Positions 7,127 through 14,199 of a stretch of DNA of 32,163 nt are shown here, one piece after another. How positions within the stretch are numbered: the first letter of the stretch is position 1; every line of letters begins with the position of its first letter. The stretch spans positions 1 through 32,163 of the forward strand of contig NZ_RJLN01000061.1 of assembly GCF_003725545.1 (NCBI RefSeq), read 5' to 3'. The DNA comes from Micromonospora solifontis (lineage in GTDB: Bacteria; Actinomycetota; Actinomycetes; Mycobacteriales; Micromonosporaceae). The notes under the pieces were generated by a model. It was not told the DNA's origin, did no database searches, and saw only the letters and a program-made list of their open reading frames with translations. Both the position numbers and the translations under genes were made by a program.

Positions 7127-8275
7127 GTGACTCAAGCTGATCCCGTGATCATCGTTGGCGGCGGGCAGTCCGGCCTCGCCGCCGCCCGCGCCGCCCGGGA
7201 CGCCGGTCTGCGACCCGTCGTTCTGCACGCCGGCACCGAACCAACGGGCTCGTGGCCTGACTACTACGACAGCCTCACCCTCTTCTCGCCCGCCCGCTAC
7301 AGCGCCCTGCCCGGCATGCCCTTCGACGGCGACCCGGACCGCTACCCCCGCCGGGACGAGGTGGTCGCCTACCTCCGCCGCTACGCGGACTCCCTCGACA
7401 TCGAGGTCCGTACCCGCACCCGCGCCGTCGCCGTGCACAGCCGTCCGGGCGGGGGATATGTCATCCGCACCGACACGGACGACGAACTGGCCGGGATCGG
7501 GGTCGTCGCCGCGACCGGCTCCTTCGGCAACCCGTACCTGCCTGCCCTGCCCGGACAGAGCGAGTACGGCGGCGACCTGCGGCACGTCGCCGACTACCGC
7601 CGGCCCGACGCGTACGACGCCAAGCGGGTCGTCGTCGTGGGCGGCGGCAACTCTGCCGTCCAGGTCGCCTACGAACTCACCGCGCGTGCCCGGGTGACCC
7701 TGGCGACCCGCGAACCGGTGCGGTTCCTGCCGCAGCGCATCCGGGGCCGGGACCTGCACCACTGGCTGCACGTCACCGGCGCCGACCGCCTTTCGCGCGC
7801 GGTAACCACCCGGCTCGTGGGGCACGCCACCGTGCTCGACACCGGCCGCTACCGCAACGCCATCACCTCAGGCGAACTTGCCCGGCGAGACATGTTCACC
7901 CGCTTCGCCCCCGACGGCGTCGTCTGGAGCGACGGGACGCACGAAGCGGTCGATGCGGTCATCTTCGCCACCGGCTACCGGCCGGACCTTGACTACCTCG
8001 CACCCCTCGCCACTCTCGACCACGGCATGCCACAGCAGGTCGGCGGGATCTCCACCACTCATCCCGGCCTGGTCCACCTCGGTCTGGAGTTCCAGCGAAC
8101 CTTCGCCTCGAACACGCTGCGCGGCGTGGGACGAGACGCTGTGCACGTCATGGCCGCGCTCGCCGCAAGGCGCCCTCCCCGCGTGTTCCGCCAGGGGCGT
8201 CGGATGCTCGCCGGCCACCCGCGGTCGACCTCGCCCCCGGCGGCTGGATCGAGCCGTGGACGGAAGATGAGGTGA
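7127..8275 (+). CDS. FAD-dependent monooxygenase of ars operons (ArsO-like)
   Basis: This 382-residue flavoprotein has an N-terminal FAD-binding Rossmann motif (VIIVGGGQSGLAAARA, residues 7-22), a second dinucleotide motif for NAD(P)H (VVVVGGGNSAVQVAYEL, about 165-181) and the late ATGYRPDLDYL motif of flavin monooxygenases. This layout matches the FMO-like enzymes annotated ArsO next to arsR genes; their substrate is not firmly known, and trivalent arsenicals are a suggestion only. The start is GTG at 7127, with no ribosome binding site but a leaderless promoter. The final 20 residues (Ser/Pro/Arg-rich) are poorly conserved in style. The gene runs into the convergent arsR at 8287 with 11 bases between. 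Confidence 0.85.
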   Translation: MTQADPVIIVGGGQSGLAAARAARDAGLRPVVLHAGTEPTGSWPDYYDSLTLFSPARYSALPGMPFDGDPDRYPRRDEVVAYLRRYADSLDIEVRTRTRAVAVHSRPGGGYVIRTDTDDELAGIGVVAATGSFGNPYLPALPGQSEYGGDLRHVADYRRPDAYDAKRVVVVGGGNSAVQVAYELTARARVTLATREPVRFLPQRIRGRDLHHWLHVTGADRLSRAVTTRLVGHATVLDTGRYRNAITSGELARRDMFTRFAPDGVVWSDGTHEAVDAVIFATGYRPDLDYLAPLATLDHGMPQQVGGISTTHPGLVHLGLEFQRTFASNTLRGVGRDAVHVMAALAARRPPRVFRQGRRMLAGHPRSTSPPAAGSSRGRKMR

Positions 8276-8286
8276 TCGGGAGGCGG

Positions 8287-8664
8287 TCAGGCTCGGGGCG
8301 CGGGCTCGATTGACAGCAGTGCGGCGAGCTGGCGCAGGATCTGCGGGCGGGCCCGGTAGTAGACCCAGGTGCCCCGCCGTTCGGCGTCCACCAGGCCCGC
8401 CTCGCGCAGCGTCTTGAGGTGGTGCGAGATCGTCGGCCCGGTCAGGTCGAACGCGGGCGTCAGGTCGCACACGCACGCCTCCCCGCCTTCGGCGGAGGCG
8501 ATCATGGACATCAGCTGCAGTCGTACCGGGTCGCCGAGGGCCTTGAACGCGGGCGCGAGCGCCGCGGCCGTCTCGGCCGGGACCCGGCGCTGCGCCAGCG
8601 GAGGGCAGCACGGCGTGTCGGCGTTGAGGTCGACGACGGGGGGCGACGCCTGTTGTTTCGGCAT
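8287..8664 (-). CDS. arsR: ArsR-family arsenic repressor with classic cysteine site
   Basis: This 125-residue repressor has two cysteine groups. A Cys-Cys pair (C19-C20, in TPCCPPL) lies in the N-terminal arm, and C64/C66 lie in EACVCDL, which matches the ELCVCDL arsenite site of classic ArsR. The DNA-binding helix is LTGPTISHHLKTLREAGLV, followed by the wing RRGTWVYYRARP. Together these could give a three-thiolate As(III) site. The gene is divergent from the 49-residue small gene at 8751 and convergent with the monooxygenase. The ATG at 8664 fits the family length. It probably controls itself and the small genes with the M28 peptidase through the dyad at 8687-8709. Confidence 0.92.
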   Translation of the reverse strand: MPKQQASPPVVDLNADTPCCPPLAQRRVPAETAAALAPAFKALGDPVRLQLMSMIASAEGGEACVCDLTPAFDLTGPTISHHLKTLREAGLVDAERRGTWVYYRARPQILRQLAALLSIEPAPRA

Positions 8665-8673
8665 GTCTCTAGG

Positions 8674-8709
8674 TTGACATCTCTCTAATCAGCGTGCAAG
8701 TCTCTGATT
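8674..8709. promoter_or_regulatory. Operator region between arsR and the Cys-rich small genes
   Basis: The inverted repeat AATCAG-11 bases-CTGATT covers 8687-8709. TTGACA at 8674-8679 is a possible plus-strand -35 box, and TCTCTA-like direct repeats fill the region (8665-8689 and around 8701). No good -10 match was found for either gene, so the promoter boxes are uncertain. The dyad is the most likely ArsR binding site. Confidence 0.45.
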
Positions 8710-8750
8710 CGATGGACGTCAAGACAGGCGTTCGGAGAGAAGGGACCACC

Positions 8751-8900
8751 ATGTTCGGCTCCATCCGCCGCCCCCGGACCTCCCTGGCCGGAGTCCGGTT
8801 CTGCGACTCCTGTGCCGAGGTGTCCACCCCCGCGCAGCGCGCCGAGCGCCGCTACGCCGCCACCCGCGCCACCACCTACCCGCTGATCAACCCGCGCTGA
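8751..8900 (+). CDS. 49-residue CDSC-motif small protein
   Basis: This short basic protein begins MFGSIRRPRTSLAGVRF and carries CDSC (C18 and C21, a CxxC pair) followed by AEVSTPAQRAERRYAATR. There is no signal peptide or membrane segment. The ATG at 8751 is preceded by GAGAAGGGA, and its TGA runs directly into the GGAGG site of the next gene, so the pair is an operon. The CxxC pair could bind zinc or arsenite. I have no confirmed function. Its place, divergent from an arsenic repressor and first in the operon, suggests an arsenic-inducible small protein. Confidence 0.75.
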   Translation: MFGSIRRPRTSLAGVRFCDSCAEVSTPAQRAERRYAATRATTYPLINPR

Positions 8901-8912
8901 GGAGGACCCGAG

Positions 8913-9161
8913 ATGAGTGCAGACGAGCCCAGCACCGGCGGCTTCACCGGCGACCCCGCCGCCGCCCTCCAGATCACCGGCTCCGGCGACTGCTGCGGCA
9001 GCCCCGCCCAGGCCGTCGGTGACATCCGCCCGCCCGCCGGCCGGGCCGACGGCGACGAGCCGTGCTGCGGTACCCGGGAGGCCGCCCGCGCCGCCGACTC
9101 GTGCTGCGGCACCCGGGCCAGGGCCGACGCCGTCGCCACCGGTCAGGGATGCTGCTCATGA
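8913..9161 (+). CDS. 82-residue small protein with four Cys-Cys pairs
   Basis: All eight cysteines occur as adjacent pairs: GDCCGS (27-28), EPCCGT (51-52), DSCCGT (64-65) and QGCCS (80-81). The rest is Ala/Gly/Asp-rich and looks disordered, with no signal peptide. Vicinal thiols are the preferred ligands of As(III), so a metallothionein-like arsenite chelator or chaperone is a reasonable guess, not shown. The ATG at 8913 has GGAGG seven bases upstream. The TGA overlaps the ATG of the M28 peptidase as ATGA. The peptidase neighbour leaves open that this is a precursor peptide trimmed by it. No family is recognised. Confidence 0.8.
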   Translation: MSADEPSTGGFTGDPAAALQITGSGDCCGSPAQAVGDIRPPAGRADGDEPCCGTREAARAADSCCGTRARADAVATGQGCCS

Positions 9162-10402
9162 CCGGCGCGAACGACCTGGCAACCCGGCTCCGGCGGGTCA
9201 GTGCCGACCGGATGACCGCCACCGTCGCCGTTCTCGCCTCGGACCCCATGACGGGCCGGCGCGTCGGCTCGACCGGCGGCGCGGCAGCCCGTGCCTGGCT
9301 GGTCGACCGGCTTGCCGCCCTCGGCGCCACCGTCCGCACGGAGCATTTCCCGGTCCGCGCGGTGCCCCAGGTGTACGCCGCGCCGACGGTCGCCTGGGGC
9401 GGCCGGAGCGGCTCCGCCCCGCTGGCGTTCGGGCGGCAGGTGGCGATCCATCCGGCTTCCGCCGACCGGCCCGACCTCCGTCGCGGCGCGCTCGGTGTGG
9501 CCGGACGGGACGACCCGGCGGGGCGGTGGCTGGTCGTGCCGGCCGAGCTGAACCTGTTCGACGCCTATCGCGACACCCAGGGCGCCGCTGGACTGCTGCT
9601 CCGCCGCCCGGTCGACGCCGACGGCTGGCAGTTCACCATGCTCGCCGGACCGGACCCCGGGCCGCTGCCGGTGCTGACCCTCGACCCGGACACCCACTCC
9701 GCGGTCCTCGCCGCCGCGACCGCCCGCGACGGCTGGCTGTCCGGGGCGACGCCGCTGCGCCGCGACGATGTCACCGGCGTCAACATCCACGCCAGGCTCC
9801 GCCAACCTGCTTCCGGTGCCGGAGACCTGCTGTTGACCGCGCACTACGACGGCGTCGGGGACCATCCCGGTCTCCGCCTGCCGGGGGCCTCGGACAACGC
9901 CACCGGCGTCGCGGTGGTCCTCGAAGCCGCCCGCGTCCTCGCAGCCGGTCTCCCCGCCGGCGTGGGACTGTCCGTGGCGCTGCTCGACCGCGAGGAGGTC
10001 GGGGCGCTCGGCTCCGCCCACCACGCCACCCGGCTCCGGGCGGAAGGAGCCGCGCCGCTGGTCGTCAATGTCGACGGCGCCGGCCGCCTGGACGGGGCGG
10101 CGGCGGTGGAGGCCGGCGGACCGGCCCACCGGCTGCTGGCCCTGCTCGATCAGGCGGGCCGGCACACCGGCGTCCCCCTGACGGCCGGGCCGGTCGCGTC
10201 CGACAACCGCCGCTACGGCCGAGCGGGCCTCGCCGCGGTTGGCATCGGCGCCGGAATGGGCGGCTACCACAGCCCCGCCGACACCCCCGACAAGGTCGAC
10301 CCCGGCACCCTGGCCCTGATCGCCCGCCTCGTCGTCGCCACCGTCCACCTCGCCGCGGCGGCACCCGCTACACTTTCATCGTCAATCGGCGATAAACGAT
10401 AG
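9158..10402 (+). CDS. Cytosolic M28-family zinc peptidase
   Basis: This 414-residue protein has the two-zinc M28 site: H229 in LLTAHYDGVGD, bridging D246 in GASDNATGVA, catalytic and ligand E279/E280 in DREEVGALGS, an Asp in VNVDGAG, and a final His in GGYHSPADTPDKVD. An insert of about 140 residues before the catalytic core is like the PA-type domain of M28 proteins. M28 members are aminopeptidases or dipeptidases. No signal peptide is seen, so it works in the cytosol, unlike many secreted relatives. It is translationally coupled (ATGA) to the Cys-Cys small protein, and its last codons overlap the operator of the next arsR. Its role in arsenic handling is unknown; cleavage of peptide or thiol conjugates of arsenicals, or of the small protein, could be considered. 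Confidence 0.88.
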   Translation: MTGANDLATRLRRVSADRMTATVAVLASDPMTGRRVGSTGGAAARAWLVDRLAALGATVRTEHFPVRAVPQVYAAPTVAWGGRSGSAPLAFGRQVAIHPASADRPDLRRGALGVAGRDDPAGRWLVVPAELNLFDAYRDTQGAAGLLLRRPVDADGWQFTMLAGPDPGPLPVLTLDPDTHSAVLAAATARDGWLSGATPLRRDDVTGVNIHARLRQPASGAGDLLLTAHYDGVGDHPGLRLPGASDNATGVAVVLEAARVLAAGLPAGVGLSVALLDREEVGALGSAHHATRLRAEGAAPLVVNVDGAGRLDGAAAVEAGGPAHRLLALLDQAGRHTGVPLTAGPVASDNRRYGRAGLAAVGIGAGMGGYHSPADTPDKVDPGTLALIARLVVATVHLAAAAPATLSSSIGDKR

Positions 10403-10405
10403 AAG
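10373..10405 (+). promoter_or_regulatory. Concentric dyad operator of the fourth arsR
   Basis: A symmetric element is centred on G10389. Inner arms ATCG/CGAT (10385-10388 and 10390-10393) and outer arms ATCGT/ACGAT (10378-10382 and 10396-10400) share one centre. Nine of eleven pairs match, and further pairs follow at 10373-10375 with 10403-10405. It lies 15 bases before the arsR start and inside the last codons of the peptidase gene. Autorepression of the arsR-arsN1 operon is inferred. Confidence 0.65.
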
Positions 10406-10414
10406 GAGCGGGTG

Positions 10415-10741
10415 GTGAGCGACCTCCTGGACCGGGACACGGCGCAGACGTACGCCTCGTGGTTCCGGGCTCTCGCGGACCCGACCCGGGTGCAGATCGT
10501 GGCGTACCTCGCCCGGCACGACCGGCCGATGAGCGTGGGGGAGATCGTCGCCGCCGTCGGGCTGGCCCAGTCCACCGTCTCGCAACACCTGAAGATCCTC
10601 ACCGAGGTGCGGTTCGTGCTCGTCGACCCGGTCGGCACCGCTCGCCTCTACCGCATCAACGACGCCTGCGTCGGCTGCTTCCCCTCCGCCGCCGACGTGG
10701 TCATGGGCCGCCCGGCCCCGCAGCCGAAGGGAGCCTGCTGA
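10415..10741 (+). CDS. arsR: ArsR-family repressor of the arsN1 operon
   Basis: This 108-residue repressor has its DNA-binding region at VGLAQSTVSQHLKILTEV and ends with C85 and C88 (DACVGCFPSAADVVMG) plus C108, the final residue. Those three thiols could form a three-coordinate As(III) site at the C-terminus, a layout unlike the N-terminal site of the arsR at 8287. GTG at 10415 is chosen over GTG at 10412 because GGAG (10405-10408) is then six bases away. The TGA overlaps the acetyltransferase ATG (TGATG), so both are co-translated. Sensing of arsenite or a trivalent organoarsenical is inferred. Confidence 0.88.
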   Translation: MSDLLDRDTAQTYASWFRALADPTRVQIVAYLARHDRPMSVGEIVAAVGLAQSTVSQHLKILTEVRFVLVDPVGTARLYRINDACVGCFPSAADVVMGRPAPQPKGAC

Positions 10742-11238
10742 TGGCCGACATCACCGTCCGCCCCATGACCGCGGGCGACGCCGCCCGGGTGCTGGCGATC
10801 TACCAGGCCGGCCTCGACGGCGGCAACGCCAGCTTCGAGACCACCGCCCCCACCTGGGCGGCGTTCGACGCCGGCAAGCTGGCCGCGCACCGGCTCGTGG
10901 CCGTCGACGAGGACGGGGCCGTCATCGGCTGGGTCGCCGTGTCACCGACATCGACCCGCGCGGTCTACGCCGGCGTGGTCGAGCACTCCGTCTACATCGA
11001 CCCCGCCGCCCAGGGCCGCGGCGTCGGCCGGCTGCTTCTCGACGCGTTGATCGCCTCCACCGAGGCCGCCGGCATCTGGACCATCCAGTCCGGCGTCTTC
11101 CCCGAGAACGAGGCCAGTCTCGCCCTGCACGAGCGCGCCGGCTTCCGGGTCATCGGCACCCGCGAACGCGTCGGCCGGCACCACGGCCGCTGGCGCGACG
11201 TCATCCTCCTGGAACGCCGCAGCCGGACCATCACCTGA
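10741..11238 (+). CDS. arsN1: GNAT N-acetyltransferase, ArsN1/phosphinothricin-acetyltransferase type
   Basis: This 165-residue GNAT enzyme has the acetyl-CoA motif AQGRGVGRLLL near residues 90-100 and the family pattern of Pat/Bar-like enzymes: NASFETTAPTW, VEHSVYIDP, GVFPENEASLALHERAGF, and GRWRDVILLERR at the end. ArsN1 enzymes acetylate the amino group of the arsenic antibiotic arsinothricin, and relatives acetylate phosphinothricin or methionine sulfoximine. Coupling to an ArsR with arsenic-type cysteines favours arsinothricin, but the substrate cannot be fixed from sequence. It overlaps the arsR stop by one base and is followed, after 75 bases, by the flavoprotein. Confidence 0.85.
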   Translation: MADITVRPMTAGDAARVLAIYQAGLDGGNASFETTAPTWAAFDAGKLAAHRLVAVDEDGAVIGWVAVSPTSTRAVYAGVVEHSVYIDPAAQGRGVGRLLLDALIASTEAAGIWTIQSGVFPENEASLALHERAGFRVIGTRERVGRHHGRWRDVILLERRSRTIT

Positions 11239-11313
11239 CGGCCAGAGCCGCCGGAAACCGGCGGCCTCCCACATTCCGCTGTTTCGATGAACCTCAACAT
11301 AAGGAGTCATCCG

Positions 11314-12729
11314 ATGAGTGCCCTGGACCAGCTGCCCGTCGCCGTCATCGGCGCCGGCCCGGTCGGCCTCGCCGCCGCCGCCCACCTGCGTGAGCGCGGC
11401 CTGCCCTGCACCGTCCTCGAAGCTGGCGACACCGCCGGCGCCGCCGTACGGCAGTGGGGCCACGTGCGCGTCTTCTCCCCGTGGCGGTACAACATCGACC
11501 CGGCCGCCCGGCGGCTGCTCGACGACGCCGGCTGGGTCGCCCCCGACCTCGACGCCCTGCCCACCGGCGCGGAACTCGTCGCCGACTACCTGCGGCCCCT
11601 CGCGGAGCTGCCGCAGCTCAAGCCGCACCTGCGCTACGGCGCCCGGGTCGCCGCGATCAGCCGCCTCGGCTACGACCGGCTGCGCACCGCCGGGCGCGAG
11701 CAGGCCCCGTTCCTGATCCGCCTCACCACCGGTGAGGAGATTCAGGCCCGCGCGGTCATCGACGCCTCCGGCACCTGGGGCACCCCCAACGTCCTGGGCG
11801 CCTCCGGCCTGCCCGCACGAGGCGAGAAGGACGCCGCCGCCTTCCTGGAGCATGCGCTGCCGGACGTGCTCGGCGCCGACCGGGACCGGTTCGCCGGCCG
11901 GCACACGCTGGTCGTCGGGGCGGGCCACTCCGCCGCCAACACCCTGCTGTCCCTCGCCGACCTCGCCGCGCAGGTGCCCGGCACCGAGGTCACCTGGGCG
12001 ATCCGCTCGCCCTCCCCGGCCCGCACCTACGGCGGCGGGGACGCCGACGCCCTCCCGGCGCGTGGGGCACTCGGTTCCCGGCTGCGCGACCACGTCGGCG
12101 CCGGCCGCATCCGCCTGCTCACCGGCTTCTCCATCCACGCCCTCAGCCCGGTCGACGGTCGGGTGGCGGTCGTCGTCCGTCACGCCGACGGCACCGACGA
12201 GCAGGTCGTGGTGGACCGGATCGTGGCCGCCACCGGCTTCCGCCCCGACCACAGCATCGCCGCCGAACTACGCCTGGACCTCGACCCGGTCATGGGCGCC
12301 ACCCGCGCCCTCGCACCGCTGATCGACCCGAACGAGCACTCCTGCGGCACCGTGCCGCCGCACGGCGTCGACGAGCTGGCCCACCCCGAGTCCGGGTACT
12401 ACGCCGTCGGCATGAAGAGCTACGGCCGGGCGCCGACCTTCCTCATGGCCACCGGCTACGAGCAGGTCCGCTCCGTCGTCGCCGCCCTTGCCGGTGACTG
12501 GACCGCCGCCCGCGACGTCCAGCTCGACCTGCCCGAGACCGGCGTCTGCAACAGCGACCCGGCCGACTCCACCGGCACCGACAGCTGCTGCGGCCCCACC
12601 CCGGCCGCACCGCCGGCCGCCAAGGGGCTGGCCACCGGCATCTCCGGAGGGCTGCTGTCCACGCCGCTGAACCTCATCAGCCTCGACGCCCCGGCGAGCG
12701 GCCAGACCGGCGGCTGCTGCGCCGGCTGA
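11314..12729 (+). CDS. FAD/NAD(P)-binding monooxygenase-like protein with Cys-Cys tail
   Basis: This 471-residue flavoprotein has an FAD motif (VAVIGAGPVGLAAAAHL, about 9-25), a second dinucleotide motif (LVVGAGHSAANTLLSL, near 200-215) and a late ATGFRPDHS motif, as in flavin-containing monooxygenases. Unusual is the C-terminal tail with two vicinal cysteine pairs: DSCCGPT (425-426) and GGCCAG (468-469). These pairs resemble those of the 82-residue small protein and could bring arsenite or a trivalent organoarsenical to the flavin for oxidation or transfer. ATG at 11314 has AAGGAG seven bases upstream. Its TGA overlaps the MFS start (TGATG). The substrate is unknown. Confidence 0.85.
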   Translation: MSALDQLPVAVIGAGPVGLAAAAHLRERGLPCTVLEAGDTAGAAVRQWGHVRVFSPWRYNIDPAARRLLDDAGWVAPDLDALPTGAELVADYLRPLAELPQLKPHLRYGARVAAISRLGYDRLRTAGREQAPFLIRLTTGEEIQARAVIDASGTWGTPNVLGASGLPARGEKDAAAFLEHALPDVLGADRDRFAGRHTLVVGAGHSAANTLLSLADLAAQVPGTEVTWAIRSPSPARTYGGGDADALPARGALGSRLRDHVGAGRIRLLTGFSIHALSPVDGRVAVVVRHADGTDEQVVVDRIVAATGFRPDHSIAAELRLDLDPVMGATRALAPLIDPNEHSCGTVPPHGVDELAHPESGYYAVGMKSYGRAPTFLMATGYEQVRSVVAALAGDWTAARDVQLDLPETGVCNSDPADSTGTDSCCGPTPAAPPAAKGLATGISGGLLSTPLNLISLDAPASGQTGGCCAG

Positions 12730-14033
12730 TGACGATCTCCACGGTGGCGCCCGCCGACCCGACCGTCGGCGGGCGCCACGGATGGCGCATCATCGCCGCC
12801 CTCGCGGTCACCTCGACCGTCGGATACGGCAGCCTCTACTACGCCTACGCGGTCCTGCTCGGCCCCATGACGACCAGCCTCGGCGCCTCCACCACCGCCG
12901 TCACCGGGGCGCTGACCGCCAGCGTCCTCGCCGGCGCCCTGATGGCCATCCCGGTCGGCAGGTGGCTCGACCGGCACGGCGGGCGCGCTCTCATGACCGT
13001 CGGCTCGATCATCGCCACCGCACTGCTGATCGCCTGGTCGCAGGTCCGGACCACCCCGCAGCTCTACGCCGTCATGATCGGCATCGGGATCACCGGCGCG
13101 ATGGTCCTCTACGAACCCGCCTTCGCCGTCATCGTCTCCTGGTTCACCCCCGACCGACGGCCCACCGCCCTGCTCGCGGTCACCGTGGTCGCCGGGTTCG
13201 CCAGCACCATCTTCATGCCGCTCACCGGCCTGCTCGTCGCGCAGCTCGGCTGGCGAGGCGCGCTGCTCGCGCTCGCCGCCGTTCACGGCATCGTGACCGT
13301 GCCGCTGCACGTCCTCACCATCCGCAAACCGCCGCACGTCAGGACCCCCGGCACCGGGGCGAGACCGGACCATGCCCGGCGGCGGGCGGCGGCCCGCGCC
13401 GCGATGCGCGACCGGCGGTTCTGGATCCTCGCCGCCGCCCTGACCGCGCACGGGGCAGCGACCAGCACCATCGGCGTCCACCTCGTCGGCTACCTGATCA
13501 GCCGGGGCCACCCCGCGACGTTCGCCGCCGCGGCCGCCGGCCTGCTGGGCGTCCTGTCCGTCACCGGACGACTCGTCCTCACCGGCGCCCGACGCCGACT
13601 CCCGGTCACCACCATCGTCGCCACGGTCGTCGCCATCCAGGGCGCCGCCGCCCTCGCGATGCCCCTGCTGGCAGGCAGCCGGCCGGGCGCGGTCATCACC
13701 GTCACCGGATTCGGGCTCGGCTTCGGTATCGCCAGCCTCGCCACCCCCGCCATCCTCACCGACCGGTACGGCACCACCGCCTACGCCACCGTCGCCGGGC
13801 GACTGGCCGCGCCCGTCACCACGGCCAGAGCCGTGGCACCCGTGGCCGCCGCCGCCCTTCTCCACCGCGGCGGCTACCAGTCTCTTCCGGCCGCGCTGGC
13901 GGTGGCGTGCCTGCTCGCCGCCGGGGGCATGCTCGCGGCGGGAAGAACAGCAGCACGGGGGACGGCGACCGCCGGGGCGGAGCGGTCCGGGGATGTGCCA
14001 GGTGGCGGAAGAAGCAATCAAAGACGTCGGTGA
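12729..14033 (+). CDS. MFS transporter of the arsenic operon
   Basis: This 434-residue protein has about twelve membrane helices. The loop 2-3 motif GRWLDRHGGRALM is the MFS signature A. A basic central loop (RKPPHVRTPG...RRRAAARAAMRDRRFW) separates the two halves. Translational coupling to the Cys-Cys flavoprotein, and through it to arsR-arsN1, suggests export of an arsenical product or toxin. No ArsB or ACR3 pump exists in the window, so this may be the island's efflux pump. The last 25 residues (after LLAAGGMLAAGRTAA) are Gly/Arg-rich and look like read-through into unrelated DNA, so the natural C-terminus may have been replaced. Confidence 0.85.
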   Translation: MTISTVAPADPTVGGRHGWRIIAALAVTSTVGYGSLYYAYAVLLGPMTTSLGASTTAVTGALTASVLAGALMAIPVGRWLDRHGGRALMTVGSIIATALLIAWSQVRTTPQLYAVMIGIGITGAMVLYEPAFAVIVSWFTPDRRPTALLAVTVVAGFASTIFMPLTGLLVAQLGWRGALLALAAVHGIVTVPLHVLTIRKPPHVRTPGTGARPDHARRRAAARAAMRDRRFWILAAALTAHGAATSTIGVHLVGYLISRGHPATFAAAAAGLLGVLSVTGRLVLTGARRRLPVTTIVATVVAIQGAAALAMPLLAGSRPGAVITVTGFGLGFGIASLATPAILTDRYGTTAYATVAGRLAAPVTTARAVAPVAAAALLHRGGYQSLPAALAVACLLAAGGMLAAGRTAARGTATAGAERSGDVPGGGRSNQRRR

Positions 14034-14180
14034 AGATCGGCAGGATCTTCTCGTCCTCGAGGATGCTGGCCCGGAAGCCACTGCTGCCCGGACAAGCGTG
14101 CCCGGCTCGCGTTCCTGACCCGCGCCCGGTTCGAGCAGGCCATCCGGACCGGTAGGGGGCCCTGCCATTCGAAATTTTGG
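14034..14180. other. Unassigned gap after the MFS gene, possible gene remnant
   Basis: No intact gene is seen. A plus-strand frame reads DKRARLAFLTRARFEQAIRT and stops. On the minus strand a frame reads FRASILEDEKILPIF, then TDVFDCFFRHLAHP. Both are more protein-like than noise at this GC content, but neither was matched to a family. The end of the MFS gene also looks altered. This may be debris from a rearrangement. Confidence 0.35.
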
Positions 14181-14199
14181 TTAGGTTAGCCTAACCTCA
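14181..14199 (+). promoter_or_regulatory. Iron box (IdeR/DmdR/DtxR type) at the siderophore operon
   Basis: TTAGGTTAGCCTAACCTCA closely matches the 19-base actinobacterial iron box, with arms AGGTTAG and CTAACCT around a central C. It contains a TAGCCT box (14187-14192) followed by six bases and the ATG at 14199. A ferrous repressor bound here would therefore cover a leaderless promoter and the start codon itself. Iron-dependent repression of the whole operon is a strong inference. Confidence 0.93.

Noticed and set aside
8913..9161. The Cys-Cys small protein as a lanthipeptide or lasso precursor
   Set aside because: No RiPP synthase, cyclase or transporter of those classes is nearby; only a peptidase adjoins it. 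The arsenic context is a better explanation, though a precursor role is not excluded.
12456..14168. A 570-codon minus-strand frame opposite the flavoprotein end and the MFS gene
   Set aside because: It is dominated by Gly, Asp and Arg from the complement of membrane-helix codons; no start site or family match supports it.
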